Positions 1-6,649 of a stretch of 10,560 nt of DNA are shown here, one piece after another. The notes beneath the pieces are model-generated. The model ran no database searches, was not told where the DNA came from, and worked only from the letters and a program-made list of their open reading frames with translations. The DNA comes from an uncultured bacterium. GTDB lineage: Bacteria; Acidobacteriota; UBA890. The stretch's first letter is position 1. Each line of letters starts with the position of its first letter. The position numbers were made by a program, and so were the translations under genes. Location of the stretch: NCBI GenBank assembly GCA_937922775.1, contig CALAKE010000147.1, positions 1-10,560 on the forward strand, given 5' to 3'.

Positions 1-1476
1 ATGGAGTGGACGGGGCGGTCCGAAACGCTGACGGTCTTGCAGGCACGGCCGATCACCGCCGCCGTGCCTGACGAGAATGACAAGCGCAATTGGTATATGA
101 CTCTTCGGCCCGGTGATGCTCGCCTGAAGGAACTGCGGGACCGTGTTGCCCTGCAGCTGATTCCCGATTTGGAGTCCGAATGCCGCGCCCTCGCGGACGA
201 GCAACTCGATGTTCTCGATGAATCTCACCTTGCCGATGCGATCGAGAAACGCAGCGAGGCCCTCGCCAGGTGGCAGGGAATCTACTGGGACGAGTTCATC
301 CCCTTCGCTCACGGCGTCCGTCGGCTTGCGACCTACTACAACGATGCCGTCCAGCCGAAAGATCCGTACGAGTTCGTCGGGCTGCTGAAGGATCAGCCGT
401 TGCTGGCCGCCCAGCGCAACCGAGCCCTCGGCAGACTGGCTGAGCAGCTCTCTGCCGACGATCCTCTTCGGGAGTCTGTCGAACGACTGCTCGATGAGGA
501 CACTGGATCGTTCCAGTGGCAGGCAGCTCGGGAAAAGCTCGTGAGCTCTGCCGACAGTGCGGAGAGCTTCGTTCTCGCCTTCGAGGATCTCAGCGACCGC
601 TTTCTCGATATCTCCTACGACCACCAAAGGCTGCGCGATCAGCCCCTACACCTGTTACGAAACATCCTCGAGCTGGCGAAGCGCCCGAAGCGCTCCGGCT
701 CCGAAATGCCGGCGCCGAGCGATTCCGTCTCAGCGCTCGAACAACGACTGCTCGATGTCGTTGGTCCCGAGCGACACGACGAAGCGATCGACATGATCGA
801 CACGGGGCGCGTCAGCTGGAAGCTTCGAGACGACGACAATCTTCTCGTGGCCCAGTTGGAAAGCCAGCTCCTGCACGCCGTGGAGGAGGCCGAGAGACGT
901 CTTCGGGACCTCGAGTTGCTCAGCGGCGAAGGCCGCGCCGGTGCGGCTCATGCCGAGGCGCTGGGCAGGGTGCTGCGCGACCCCTCGACGGGACCGATGG
1001 CCATCGAAGCCGGCGTCAAACAACCCGTGATAACGGCGTCGGTGAACCCTCCTGGCGAGACTCCGCGACAGCTCATCGGGCAACCTGCTTCACCCGGCGT
1101 CAGCACCGGCCTGGTTCGCTGCGTCCGCGGGAGCGATGATCTGGGTACGTTTCGGCAAGGCGAAGTGCTGGTTTGCGACGCGATTCAGCCGGCTATGACC
1201 CATCTGGTCCCGCTGGCGAGCGCCATCGTCGAGCGCCGTGGCGGGATGCTCATTCACGGCGCGATCATTGCCCGCGAGCTCGGCATTCCCTGCGTCAACG
1301 GTGTCCGCGACGCGGCCGACATTCTGGAGAACGGCGACCTCGTCACGGTCGACGGCCACTTGGGCATCGTCACCGTAGGAGCCCCCGAGTTCGATCTGGA
1401 ACTGCGTAGTGTGGGAGAAAGCACCTCGGCAGTGAATCAGAGCGGAGTCGAAGGGGAGAGGGGAGCTAGCGGATGA
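1..1476 (+). CDS. PEP synthase/dikinase-like protein with C-terminal phosphohistidine swivel domain (5' end outside window)
   Basis: Likely an ATP-dependent dikinase-type phosphotransferase; its acceptor substrate is unknown. The first residues read like the end of a PPDK/PEP-synthase ATP-binding domain (VLQARPIT at residues 12-19), so the ATG at base 1 is probably internal and the gene begins upstream. Residues about 30-340 form a largely helical middle region, including WKLRDDDN at 273-280, a motif I associate with PEP-synthase relatives. Residues 358-461 are the PEP-utilising mobile domain, with ASPGVSTG at 363-370 and the swivel motif GGMLIHGAIIAREL at 414-427, where His419 would carry the phosphate. 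The protein stops about 30 residues after this domain, so the PEP-binding TIM barrel of true PEP synthase is absent. The order ATP-grasp, middle domain, His domain is that of rifampin phosphotransferases. The stop overlaps the next start (ATGA), which indicates translational coupling. The family call is firm; the substrate is not. Confidence 0.85.
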   Translation: MEWTGRSETLTVLQARPITAAVPDENDKRNWYMTLRPGDARLKELRDRVALQLIPDLESECRALADEQLDVLDESHLADAIEKRSEALARWQGIYWDEFIPFAHGVRRLATYYNDAVQPKDPYEFVGLLKDQPLLAAQRNRALGRLAEQLSADDPLRESVERLLDEDTGSFQWQAAREKLVSSADSAESFVLAFEDLSDRFLDISYDHQRLRDQPLHLLRNILELAKRPKRSGSEMPAPSDSVSALEQRLLDVVGPERHDEAIDMIDTGRVSWKLRDDDNLLVAQLESQLLHAVEEAERRLRDLELLSGEGRAGAAHAEALGRVLRDPSTGPMAIEAGVKQPVITASVNPPGETPRQLIGQPASPGVSTGLVRCVRGSDDLGTFRQGEVLVCDAIQPAMTHLVPLASAIVERRGGMLIHGAIIARELGIPCVNGVRDAADILENGDLVTVDGHLGIVTVGAPEFDLELRSVGESTSAVNQSGVEGERGASG

Positions 1477-1961
1477 AGCGAGTCGTGCCTGCTGCCGGGC
1501 AGGAATCGGTATGGGACTATCCACGCCCCCCGAGAGTAGAGGCCTGCCCTCGCGTCATCAGAGTAGTGTTCGCCGGGCAGACGATCGTCGAGACGACGGC
1601 CGCACAGCGCGTCTTGGAGACCAGCCACCCGCCTGTCTACTACATTCCGATGGGGGAAGTGAAAGAGGGCGTGCTGATTCCTACGGATCGGGGGTCGTTC
1701 TGTGAGTGGAAAGGAAACGCTCGCTACTTCGACGTCAGGGTAGGCGATTCCTCCGCCGAGAACGCGGCGTGGGCATACGCGAGTCCAACGGCGGCATTCA
1801 GCGCCATCCAGGACCACGTTGCCTTCTATGCCCATCTGATGGATGCATGCTATGTCGACGACGAACAAGTCCGTCCACAGCCAGGCAACTTCTACGGCGG
1901 CTGGATCACCGAGGATATCGTCGGGCCCTTCAAGGGTGAGCCCGGCACACAAGGTTGGTAG
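1473..1961 (+). CDS. DUF427 domain protein
   Basis: A 162-residue DUF427-family protein; the family has no settled biochemical role. Conserved-looking segments include ESVWDYPRPPRVE at residues 11-23, LETSHPPVYYIP at 48-59, FCEWKGNARYFDV at 77-89, FYAHLMDACYVDD at 118-130 and GNFYGGWIT at 138-146. The aromatic-rich CEWKGNARYF block is the most characteristic. There is no signal peptide or membrane segment, so it is probably cytoplasmic. The ATG at 1473 overlaps the TGA of the upstream dikinase-like gene by four bases. A purine-rich GGGGAGAGGGGAG stretch just before it serves as ribosome binding site. Such tight coupling suggests co-translation and possibly a shared pathway, but that is inference. 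Confidence 0.88.
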   Translation: MKRVVPAAGQESVWDYPRPPRVEACPRVIRVVFAGQTIVETTAAQRVLETSHPPVYYIPMGEVKEGVLIPTDRGSFCEWKGNARYFDVRVGDSSAENAAWAYASPTAAFSAIQDHVAFYAHLMDACYVDDEQVRPQPGNFYGGWITEDIVGPFKGEPGTQGW

Positions 1962-1965
1962 GCCT

Positions 1966-1984
1966 GTCGGAGACCGCTCCCGAC
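1966..1984. terminator. weak hairpin in the convergent gap, possible terminator
   Basis: Just after the DUF427 stop, GTCGGAG and CTCCCGAC can pair around an ACCG loop, giving 7 bp with one bulged C. It sits in the 46-base gap between two convergent genes, where a shared terminator would be expected. No T-run follows on either strand, so an intrinsic terminator is not established. Confidence 0.3.
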
Positions 1985-2007
1985 GCGCCGCGATCTTTCG
2001 CCTGAGC

Positions 2008-2997
2008 TCAGCCGGCCCCGCCCCACATCTCCTCTAGTGCATCTGCGGCCGCCCAGCCGGAGAGCGCGGCGCCTTCTACCCTTGCGCCCCCGAAGGCATC
2101 ACCGGCGATAACCAGTGGCGGCGACTCGCTGAGAATCAAGCAGGGATCCGGCTGGCCGTCGACAGGCTTGCTGTAGCGCCAGCCGTGCACTTGAAATTCG
2201 GTCACGCGGGATCCCAGCCACAATCCCGCCGCATCCAGCAGCTCCTGGCCGCAGGCCTGCCGATCTCGGTTCCAGTTGGCCAAGCTGAACTCGGCGGAGG
2301 CATGAATCGTGACAGCCGGTTTGGCCGAGACTCCTTTCATCTGATTATCGGCGATCCAGTCGATGGGGCCCTCGGTCGGGCTGAAGCCGCCCGGCGTCGG
2401 TATTCGGGAGAGGCCATCGAGCACAGCCATGACCGCGATGCAGCGTGCGTACTCGATCCCTTCGAGGTGCGTGCGCTTCTCCGTTGGCAGCTCGATTCCC
2501 CCGCTTGTCATGAGGTCCAGCGACTGCGGCACCGGTGCCGTGAGTAGCGCGGCCCGAGCCGATAGAGTTTCCGGGCCCTCCAGCCGCGCGACCCAGCCTT
2601 CCCGATCAAGGTGAAGCGAAAGAGCCCGTTTGCCGAGGAGGACCTCGACATCGCGAGCGAGATGTTTGGCAACCGCCGTCATCGACGGGCTGCCACGCCA
2701 GTGCGGATGAGAGTCGGGCTGCGATGGCGAGCCCCGCCACCACTCCTCGACGATTTCGGCCGCGATCCAGTCATCGACGGCAGCGGCAAAGCGAGGGTTT
2801 CTGGCGGTCAAGAACTGCGCCCCATGATCGAAGGTCGCTCCTCCGATGCGGCGGCTCGCCAGACGCCCACCGACACCACGCCCCTTGTCGATCACCAGCA
2901 CGTCATGGCCCGCGTGCCGCAGCTCCGTCGCGGCCGCCAGCCCCGCCATGCCGGCGCCGACGACCAAGAAATCGGTCTCGAATCGAGAGCTCTTCAT
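2008..2997 (-). CDS. renalase-like FAD/NAD(P)-dependent oxidoreductase (amine-oxidase fold, COG3380 type)
   Basis: A 329-residue flavoprotein of the bacterial renalase-like group. The N-terminus carries a Rossmann dinucleotide-binding motif (VVGAGMAGL, residues 12-20), with Asp37 ending the second strand (VIDKG). It is followed by GRGVGGRLASRR (39-50) and DHGAQFLTARNP (57-68), which are typical of this group. The C-terminal LVIAGDAFGGARVEGAALSG (295-314) is the second FAD-contacting motif. Characterised bacterial renalases oxidise isomeric dihydronicotinamides; the substrate here is not known. I chose the ATG at 2997 because the Rossmann strand begins about ten residues later and GGAAA lies 7-8 bases upstream. 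A GTG at 3036 in the same frame would add 13 charged residues (protein then 342 aa). It follows the SDR gene with an 80-base gap, or 41 from the GTG, and is probably co-transcribed with it. Confidence 0.87.
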   Translation of the reverse strand: MKSSRFETDFLVVGAGMAGLAAATELRHAGHDVLVIDKGRGVGGRLASRRIGGATFDHGAQFLTARNPRFAAAVDDWIAAEIVEEWWRGSPSQPDSHPHWRGSPSMTAVAKHLARDVEVLLGKRALSLHLDREGWVARLEGPETLSARAALLTAPVPQSLDLMTSGGIELPTEKRTHLEGIEYARCIAVMAVLDGLSRIPTPGGFSPTEGPIDWIADNQMKGVSAKPAVTIHASAEFSLANWNRDRQACGQELLDAAGLWLGSRVTEFQVHGWRYSKPVDGQPDPCLILSESPPLVIAGDAFGGARVEGAALSGWAAADALEEMWGGAG

Positions 2998-3077
2998 GTT
3001 GTGTTTCCAGCCATCTTTCCTAGACCCCCGAGCCACGTATCATCTTCAGAGAAAGGCGTCAAAGTAAGGTCCGAGCT

Positions 3078-3800
3078 CTAGGTGCGAAGTGTCGAGCGGC
3101 CGCCGTCGACGCTGATGATCTGCCCCGTAATCCAGCCAGCCTCGGGCGACAACAGGAAGGCCGTGAGCTCGGCGATATCCTCGGGATTGCCCAGCCGCTT
3201 CAGCGCATGCATTCCGGCGATGGATGTGGCTGTCTTCTCGTTGGCGAGGAGACCCGCGGCCAGCGGTGTGCGCGTGAGAGAAGGGGCGATGGCGTTGACG
3301 CGGACCTGCGGGGCCAGCTCGGCCGCCAGCGACAGCGTCAGCCCGCTCACCGCGCCCTTCGCCATGCCGATCGAAGCATGGAAGCCGAAGCCCTGGACCG
3401 CGGCGACGCTGGAAAACAGCACCACGGAGGATGAGCCGTCGCGCTTCTTGAGCGCCGGCAGCGCGGCCTGGATGGCGAGCGCCGCCCCCAGCGCATTGAC
3501 CCGGAAGTCGGTCGAGAAATCCTCCTCTGTGAGGCGCCGGAGACTCCCCAGATTGATGCTGCCGACTGCATAGACGAGGCCATCCAGCTGCTCTCCGGCC
3601 TCTTCCGCTACAAGGGAGAAGAGGTCGGTGTCGTTGACGTCCCCGGTCGTGAAGCTTGCGCCGAGATCCGCCGCTACCGCGGCCAGCTTCTCTTCGCCCC
3701 GCCCAACGAGGTGGAGATCATAGCCACGCCCACGAAGCACTCTGCCCGTGGCCGAGCCAATGCCGCCGGAGCCGCCGTAGATCAGTATCTTGTTTGCCAT
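3078..3800 (-). CDS. short-chain dehydrogenase/reductase family protein lacking the catalytic Tyr
   Basis: A 240-residue SDR-fold protein of usual length. The cofactor motif YGGSGGIGSATG (residues 8-19) fits TGxxxGxG, and GDVND (53-57) matches the adenine-contacting segment. The NNAG motif is altered to YAVG (77-80). Of the catalytic tetrad, Asn102, Ser131 and Lys148 align, but the Tyr of YxxxK is replaced by Ile144 (HASIGMAKGAV, 141-151). I checked this in the minus-strand codons. The C-terminus VNAIAPSLTRTPLA and WITGQIISVDGGRS is otherwise canonical. The protein should still bind a dinucleotide, but it either lacks normal ketoreductase chemistry or uses another general acid. It lies 25 bases after the methyltransferase stop; a weak GAGAAG precedes the ATG. 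Fold assignment is certain; reaction unknown. Confidence 0.9.
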   Translation of the reverse strand: MANKILIYGGSGGIGSATGRVLRGRGYDLHLVGRGEEKLAAVAADLGASFTTGDVNDTDLFSLVAEEAGEQLDGLVYAVGSINLGSLRRLTEEDFSTDFRVNALGAALAIQAALPALKKRDGSSSVVLFSSVAAVQGFGFHASIGMAKGAVSGLTLSLAAELAPQVRVNAIAPSLTRTPLAAGLLANEKTATSIAGMHALKRLGNPEDIAELTAFLLSPEAGWITGQIISVDGGRSTLRT

Positions 3801-3825
3801 AGAGACTTCTCGATGTGGGGAGTGA

Positions 3826-4389
3826 TCAATGGAGTGCCTTGCCCAGGAGCACCACCTTGTTGGGGAAGATCCTCGGTCTCCCGAGATCTGTCAATCCGAC
3901 TTCGTTGGCGGTTGTGACCGTCGTTTCGAATGCTTTCTTTGAGACATGAAAGGGCGGTTCCACGACGAGGACGCGGCCGTTTGGTTTCAGGATGGTCGCC
4001 AACTCCGCAAAGAGCCCTTGCTGATCGGGGATCTCATGAACCATGTAGAAGGCCAGAACGAAGTCGACAGTCTCTGACAGGCTAATCCCGTGCTCATCGC
4101 ATTTGTGAAGCGTCACGCGATCTGCGACCTCTGTTCCGCGAATCTTCGATCCTATGATCTGGAGCATCCCGTCCTGCAGATCAGCGGCGATAACGTGGCC
4201 GGATGTTCCGACCATTTGAGCCATGTCGAGAGTGAAGAAGCCGGGTCCACAGCCCAGATCCAGAACAGTCATTCCTTCTTCAATGAATGGTCCCAACAAC
4301 CTCCGGGGATCTTGCAGCCAGCGCCGAATTCGATTGTCCAAGCTGCCAGCCCGTTCAACCGGGCACACATGATGTTCTCGGTCAGGCAC
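3826..4389 (-). CDS. class I SAM-dependent methyltransferase
   Basis: A 187-residue methyltransferase of the UbiE-like class I fold; methyl acceptor unknown. SAM motif I is VLDLGCGPGFF (residues 42-52). An acidic residue follows at the end of strand 2 (Asp70 in VIAADLQ), and CDEHGISL (97-104) occupies the motif III region. The N-terminal HVCP (7-10), DNRIRRWLQDP (18-28) and the late EPPFHVS (144-150) recur in a methyltransferase group often seen in bacteria and archaea from anoxic or metal-rich settings (from memory, unchecked). The start is GTG at 4389, with GGAGAG about 9 bases upstream; it keeps the HVCP segment. It heads a minus-strand run with the SDR and flavoenzyme. By hand count its G+C is near 55 percent against about 72 percent in part of the SDR gene, so it may have a separate origin. 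Confidence 0.88.
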   Translation of the reverse strand: MPDREHHVCPVERAGSLDNRIRRWLQDPRRLLGPFIEEGMTVLDLGCGPGFFTLDMAQMVGTSGHVIAADLQDGMLQIIGSKIRGTEVADRVTLHKCDEHGISLSETVDFVLAFYMVHEIPDQQGLFAELATILKPNGRVLVVEPPFHVSKKAFETTVTTANEVGLTDLGRPRIFPNKVVLLGKALH

Positions 4390-4576
4390 CTCGTCGCTCT
4401 CCGGTCGGGGGTCTCACATGCGCGCGGTCTTGCACCTCAGGGCTACGGAAGACGGAGTCGGTTCGTATGAGTCTTTCTACAGCATCGATGCAGAACGCGA
4501 CAGGCGCAATAGCTCGATTCTCAGTGCGGAGCGAAGGCGCAGCGTCCTTGATCTGTGTAGTCGCCTGGCGTTGCAT
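4390..4576. other. intergenic spacer between exporter operon and methyltransferase run
   Basis: This 187-base gap lies downstream of the ATPase stop and upstream of the methyltransferase GTG, both on the minus strand. It should hold the end of one transcript and the promoter of the next. I find no hairpin with a T-run and no convincing -35/-10 pair. A 64-codon minus-strand reading frame crosses it but does not look like a protein gene. Confidence 0.4.
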
Positions 4577-5383
4577 TCAGACCGCGGCGGTCGCCGTGAG
4601 CGGCACCTGCCTCTTGTCCGAGACGATCTTGCCATCGAGGACGCGGACGACACGGTGGGAGTAGGCGGCGATGTCGTCCTCGTGGGTAACCAGGATGATG
4701 GTCTGGCCATTGGCGTGCAGGTCGACGAAGAGCTGCATGATCTCGTAGGAGGTTTTGGAGTCGAGATTGCCGGTGGGCTCGTCGGCCAGCACGATAGCGG
4801 GGTCGTTGACCAGGGCGCGGGCGACGGCGACGCGCTGGCGCTCGCCGCCGGAAAGCTCGTTGGGGCGGTGGTCGGCGCGGTCACCGAGGCCGACCTTGTC
4901 CAGCGCGGCCATAGCCTTCTGGTGCCGTTTCCTGGCCCCCACGCCTGAGTAAACCAGCGGCAGCTCGACGTTGTGCAGAGAGGTGGCGCGGGCCAGTAAG
5001 TTGAAGGTCTGAAAGACGAAGCCGATCTCACGATTGCGCACGGCGGCGAGCTCATCGTCGTAGAGGCCCGACACCTCAATGCCGTTGAGGCTGTAGGTGC
5101 CGCCGGTGGGGGTGTCGAGGCAGCCAAGCAGGTTCATGAGCGTGGATTTGCCTGAGCCCGACGGCCCCATGATGGCGACAAACTCGTTGCGGCCGACGTC
5201 GAGATCGACGCCGTCGAGTGCCCGCACCTGAAGCCTGGCCATCTGGTAGAACTTCTCGAGGCCGCGGGCCTGGATGATCGTATCGTTCGCCGGGGCGACG
5301 CTCAGGCGCGACGAGTACGGGATTATGCCCTCTGGCCGCACCAGCTCAGAGCCCGATTGGCCTGTCTCGTTTCCTGTTTGCAC
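4577..5383 (-). CDS. MacB-type ABC transporter ATP-binding protein
   Basis: The ATPase subunit of a MacB/LolD-type exporter; it hydrolyses ATP in the cytoplasm to drive the permease encoded just upstream. All motifs are intact: Walker A GPSGSGKST (residues 73-81), Q-loop FVFQTFNLL (Gln125), signature LSGGERQRVAVARAL (177-191), Walker B IVLADEP (197-203) with Glu202, D-loop GNLDS (205-209) and H-loop His234 in LVTHEDD. The NLLARATSLHNVELPLVYSGV segment is typical of the MacB/LolD group. The open frame runs back into the permease gene, but the GTG at 5383 is the likely start, with GAGAG six bases before it. This gives 268 residues, including an unusual hydrophilic extension of about 35 residues before the ATPase domain. 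It is the last gene of the operon, 43 bases after the permease stop. Confidence 0.93.
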   Translation of the reverse strand: MQTGNETGQSGSELVRPEGIIPYSSRLSVAPANDTIIQARGLEKFYQMARLQVRALDGVDLDVGRNEFVAIMGPSGSGKSTLMNLLGCLDTPTGGTYSLNGIEVSGLYDDELAAVRNREIGFVFQTFNLLARATSLHNVELPLVYSGVGARKRHQKAMAALDKVGLGDRADHRPNELSGGERQRVAVARALVNDPAIVLADEPTGNLDSKTSYEIMQLFVDLHANGQTIILVTHEDDIAAYSHRVVRVLDGKIVSDKRQVPLTATAAV

Positions 5384-5426
5384 GGTTGACTCTCTTTCTC
5401 TCAGTTGCCCTCTGGCCGCTCCATCA

Positions 5427-6641
5427 CTACTCGAAGCGCAACGATTCGATGGGGTCGAGGCGTGATGCGCGCATCGCCGGATAGAAGCCGAACACGACGC
5501 CGATGAGCGCCGCGAATCCGAACGACAGGATGACAGCGTCGGTGGGTATGACCATGGTCCAGCCGAGTTGTTCGGACATGGCGTTCGAGGCGAATACCGC
5601 CAGCGCCACGCCGAGCCCGCCGCCGACACATGACAGCACGATGGCTTCGATGAGGAACTGCTGCTGGATGCTGCCGCGGGTGGCGCCGATGGCCTTGCGG
5701 ATGCCGATCTCACGGGTCCGTTCAGTCACCGAGACCAGCATGATGTTCATGATGCCGATGCCACCGACGATCAGGCTCACCGAGGCGATGCCGGCGAGCA
5801 GCAGTGTGAAGGTTTGGGAGCTTTCCGCCATCAGATCCATGAATTGCGACTGACTGGCGATGAAGAAGTCGTTGTCCTGGTCGGGTCGCAGCCGGTGCTG
5901 GCGGCGCAGGATGACCTCGATCTCGGCCATTGCCATGTTCATCATGCTCTCGTCGGCCATTCGCACGGTCATGCTGGAAAGACGATCGTTGCCGAACACG
6001 CGCCACTGAGCCGTCGACAGCGGGATGACCACGATCTCATCCTGGCTGGTCGGCCCAAAGCCGGCTCCCTTGGCGGCGAGCACCCCGAGTACCTCGAAGC
6101 TGATGCCACGAATGCGGACATTTGCCCCCACCGGATCGACGTTGGTGGGAATGAGTTGCTCGGCCACCTCGTAGCCGAGGACGGCCACCCGACGGCGCCC
6201 CTCGGCTTCTACTTGGTTGAAGAATCGGCCGGCCTCGAGCTCCCAGTTGTTGACCTCGGCCCAGTTGGCCCAGGTGCCGAGGACCTCGGTGTTGAGGTTG
6301 TTGTTGCCCATCTCGATTTGGGCGTTGCCCTCGTACTCGGGCACGACCGCGGTGACACTGGTGGTGCCCTCGAGGATCGCTGTGGCGTCGTCAGTCGTCA
6401 GGGTCTGCGAGCGCGAGCGTGCCGGGCCGAAGGACATCGTGAAGCCACCTCGCACCGTCAGCAGGTCGGACCCCAGCGACTGGATCCGTTCCTCGACCGC
6501 CGACTGTGCCCCGGTGCCCAGCGCTACCATCGTGATCACCGCGGCGACGCCGATGATGACGCCGAGCATGGTGAGCCCCGAGCGCATGGGATTGGAGCGC
6601 AACGACCCCAGTGCAACGCGGATAATCTCGAGGAATAACAT
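5427..6641 (-). CDS. MacB-type ABC transporter permease
   Basis: A 404-residue inner-membrane permease of the MacB family, here separate from its ATPase. The layout is classical: one N-terminal membrane segment (about residues 22-44), a large periplasmic domain (about 45-273), then three membrane segments (about 276-300, 326-352, 366-388). The cytoplasmic coupling helix TERTREIGIRKAIGA (306-320) and the terminal RASRLDPIESLRFE (391-404) are hallmark sequences. MacB proteins act by mechanotransmission, driving an adaptor and a TolC-type outer-membrane channel to expel substrates from the periplasm. I place the start at the ATG at 6641, 8 bases after the adaptor stop, with GAGGGA as ribosome binding site. 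The frame stays open upstream to about 6821, but that part only mirrors the adaptor gene in another frame. The substrate cannot be deduced. Confidence 0.95.
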   Translation of the reverse strand: MLFLEIIRVALGSLRSNPMRSGLTMLGVIIGVAAVITMVALGTGAQSAVEERIQSLGSDLLTVRGGFTMSFGPARSRSQTLTTDDATAILEGTTSVTAVVPEYEGNAQIEMGNNNLNTEVLGTWANWAEVNNWELEAGRFFNQVEAEGRRRVAVLGYEVAEQLIPTNVDPVGANVRIRGISFEVLGVLAAKGAGFGPTSQDEIVVIPLSTAQWRVFGNDRLSSMTVRMADESMMNMAMAEIEVILRRQHRLRPDQDNDFFIASQSQFMDLMAESSQTFTLLLAGIASVSLIVGGIGIMNIMLVSVTERTREIGIRKAIGATRGSIQQQFLIEAIVLSCVGGGLGVALAVFASNAMSEQLGWTMVIPTDAVILSFGFAALIGVVFGFYPAMRASRLDPIESLRFE

Positions 6642-6649
6642 TCGTTCCC

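Noticed and set aside
1..1476. Naming the first gene rifampin phosphotransferase or PEP synthase
   Set aside because: The domain order resembles the former and the middle region the latter, but the ATP-binding domain is outside the window and no substrate residues can be checked.
1437..1952. A 171-codon minus-strand open frame opposite the DUF427 gene
   Set aside because: The plus strand carries recognisable DUF427 motifs and a coupled start. The antisense product resembles nothing known to me.
4382..4576. A 64-codon minus-strand open frame before the methyltransferase
   Set aside because: It ends inside the methyltransferase start region, has no clear ribosome binding site and its composition is not protein-like.
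5384..5713. Upstream extension of the ATPase frame to 5713
   Set aside because: This part overlaps the permease C-terminus in another frame and is a Ser/Arg/Ala-rich shadow. The GTG at 5383 with GAGAG upstream is a better start.
5814..6638. A 274-codon plus-strand open frame opposite the permease gene
   Set aside because: It is antisense to a clearly conserved MacB permease. The His/Gly/Val-rich translation shows no family motif, and long open antisense frames are expected at this G+C.
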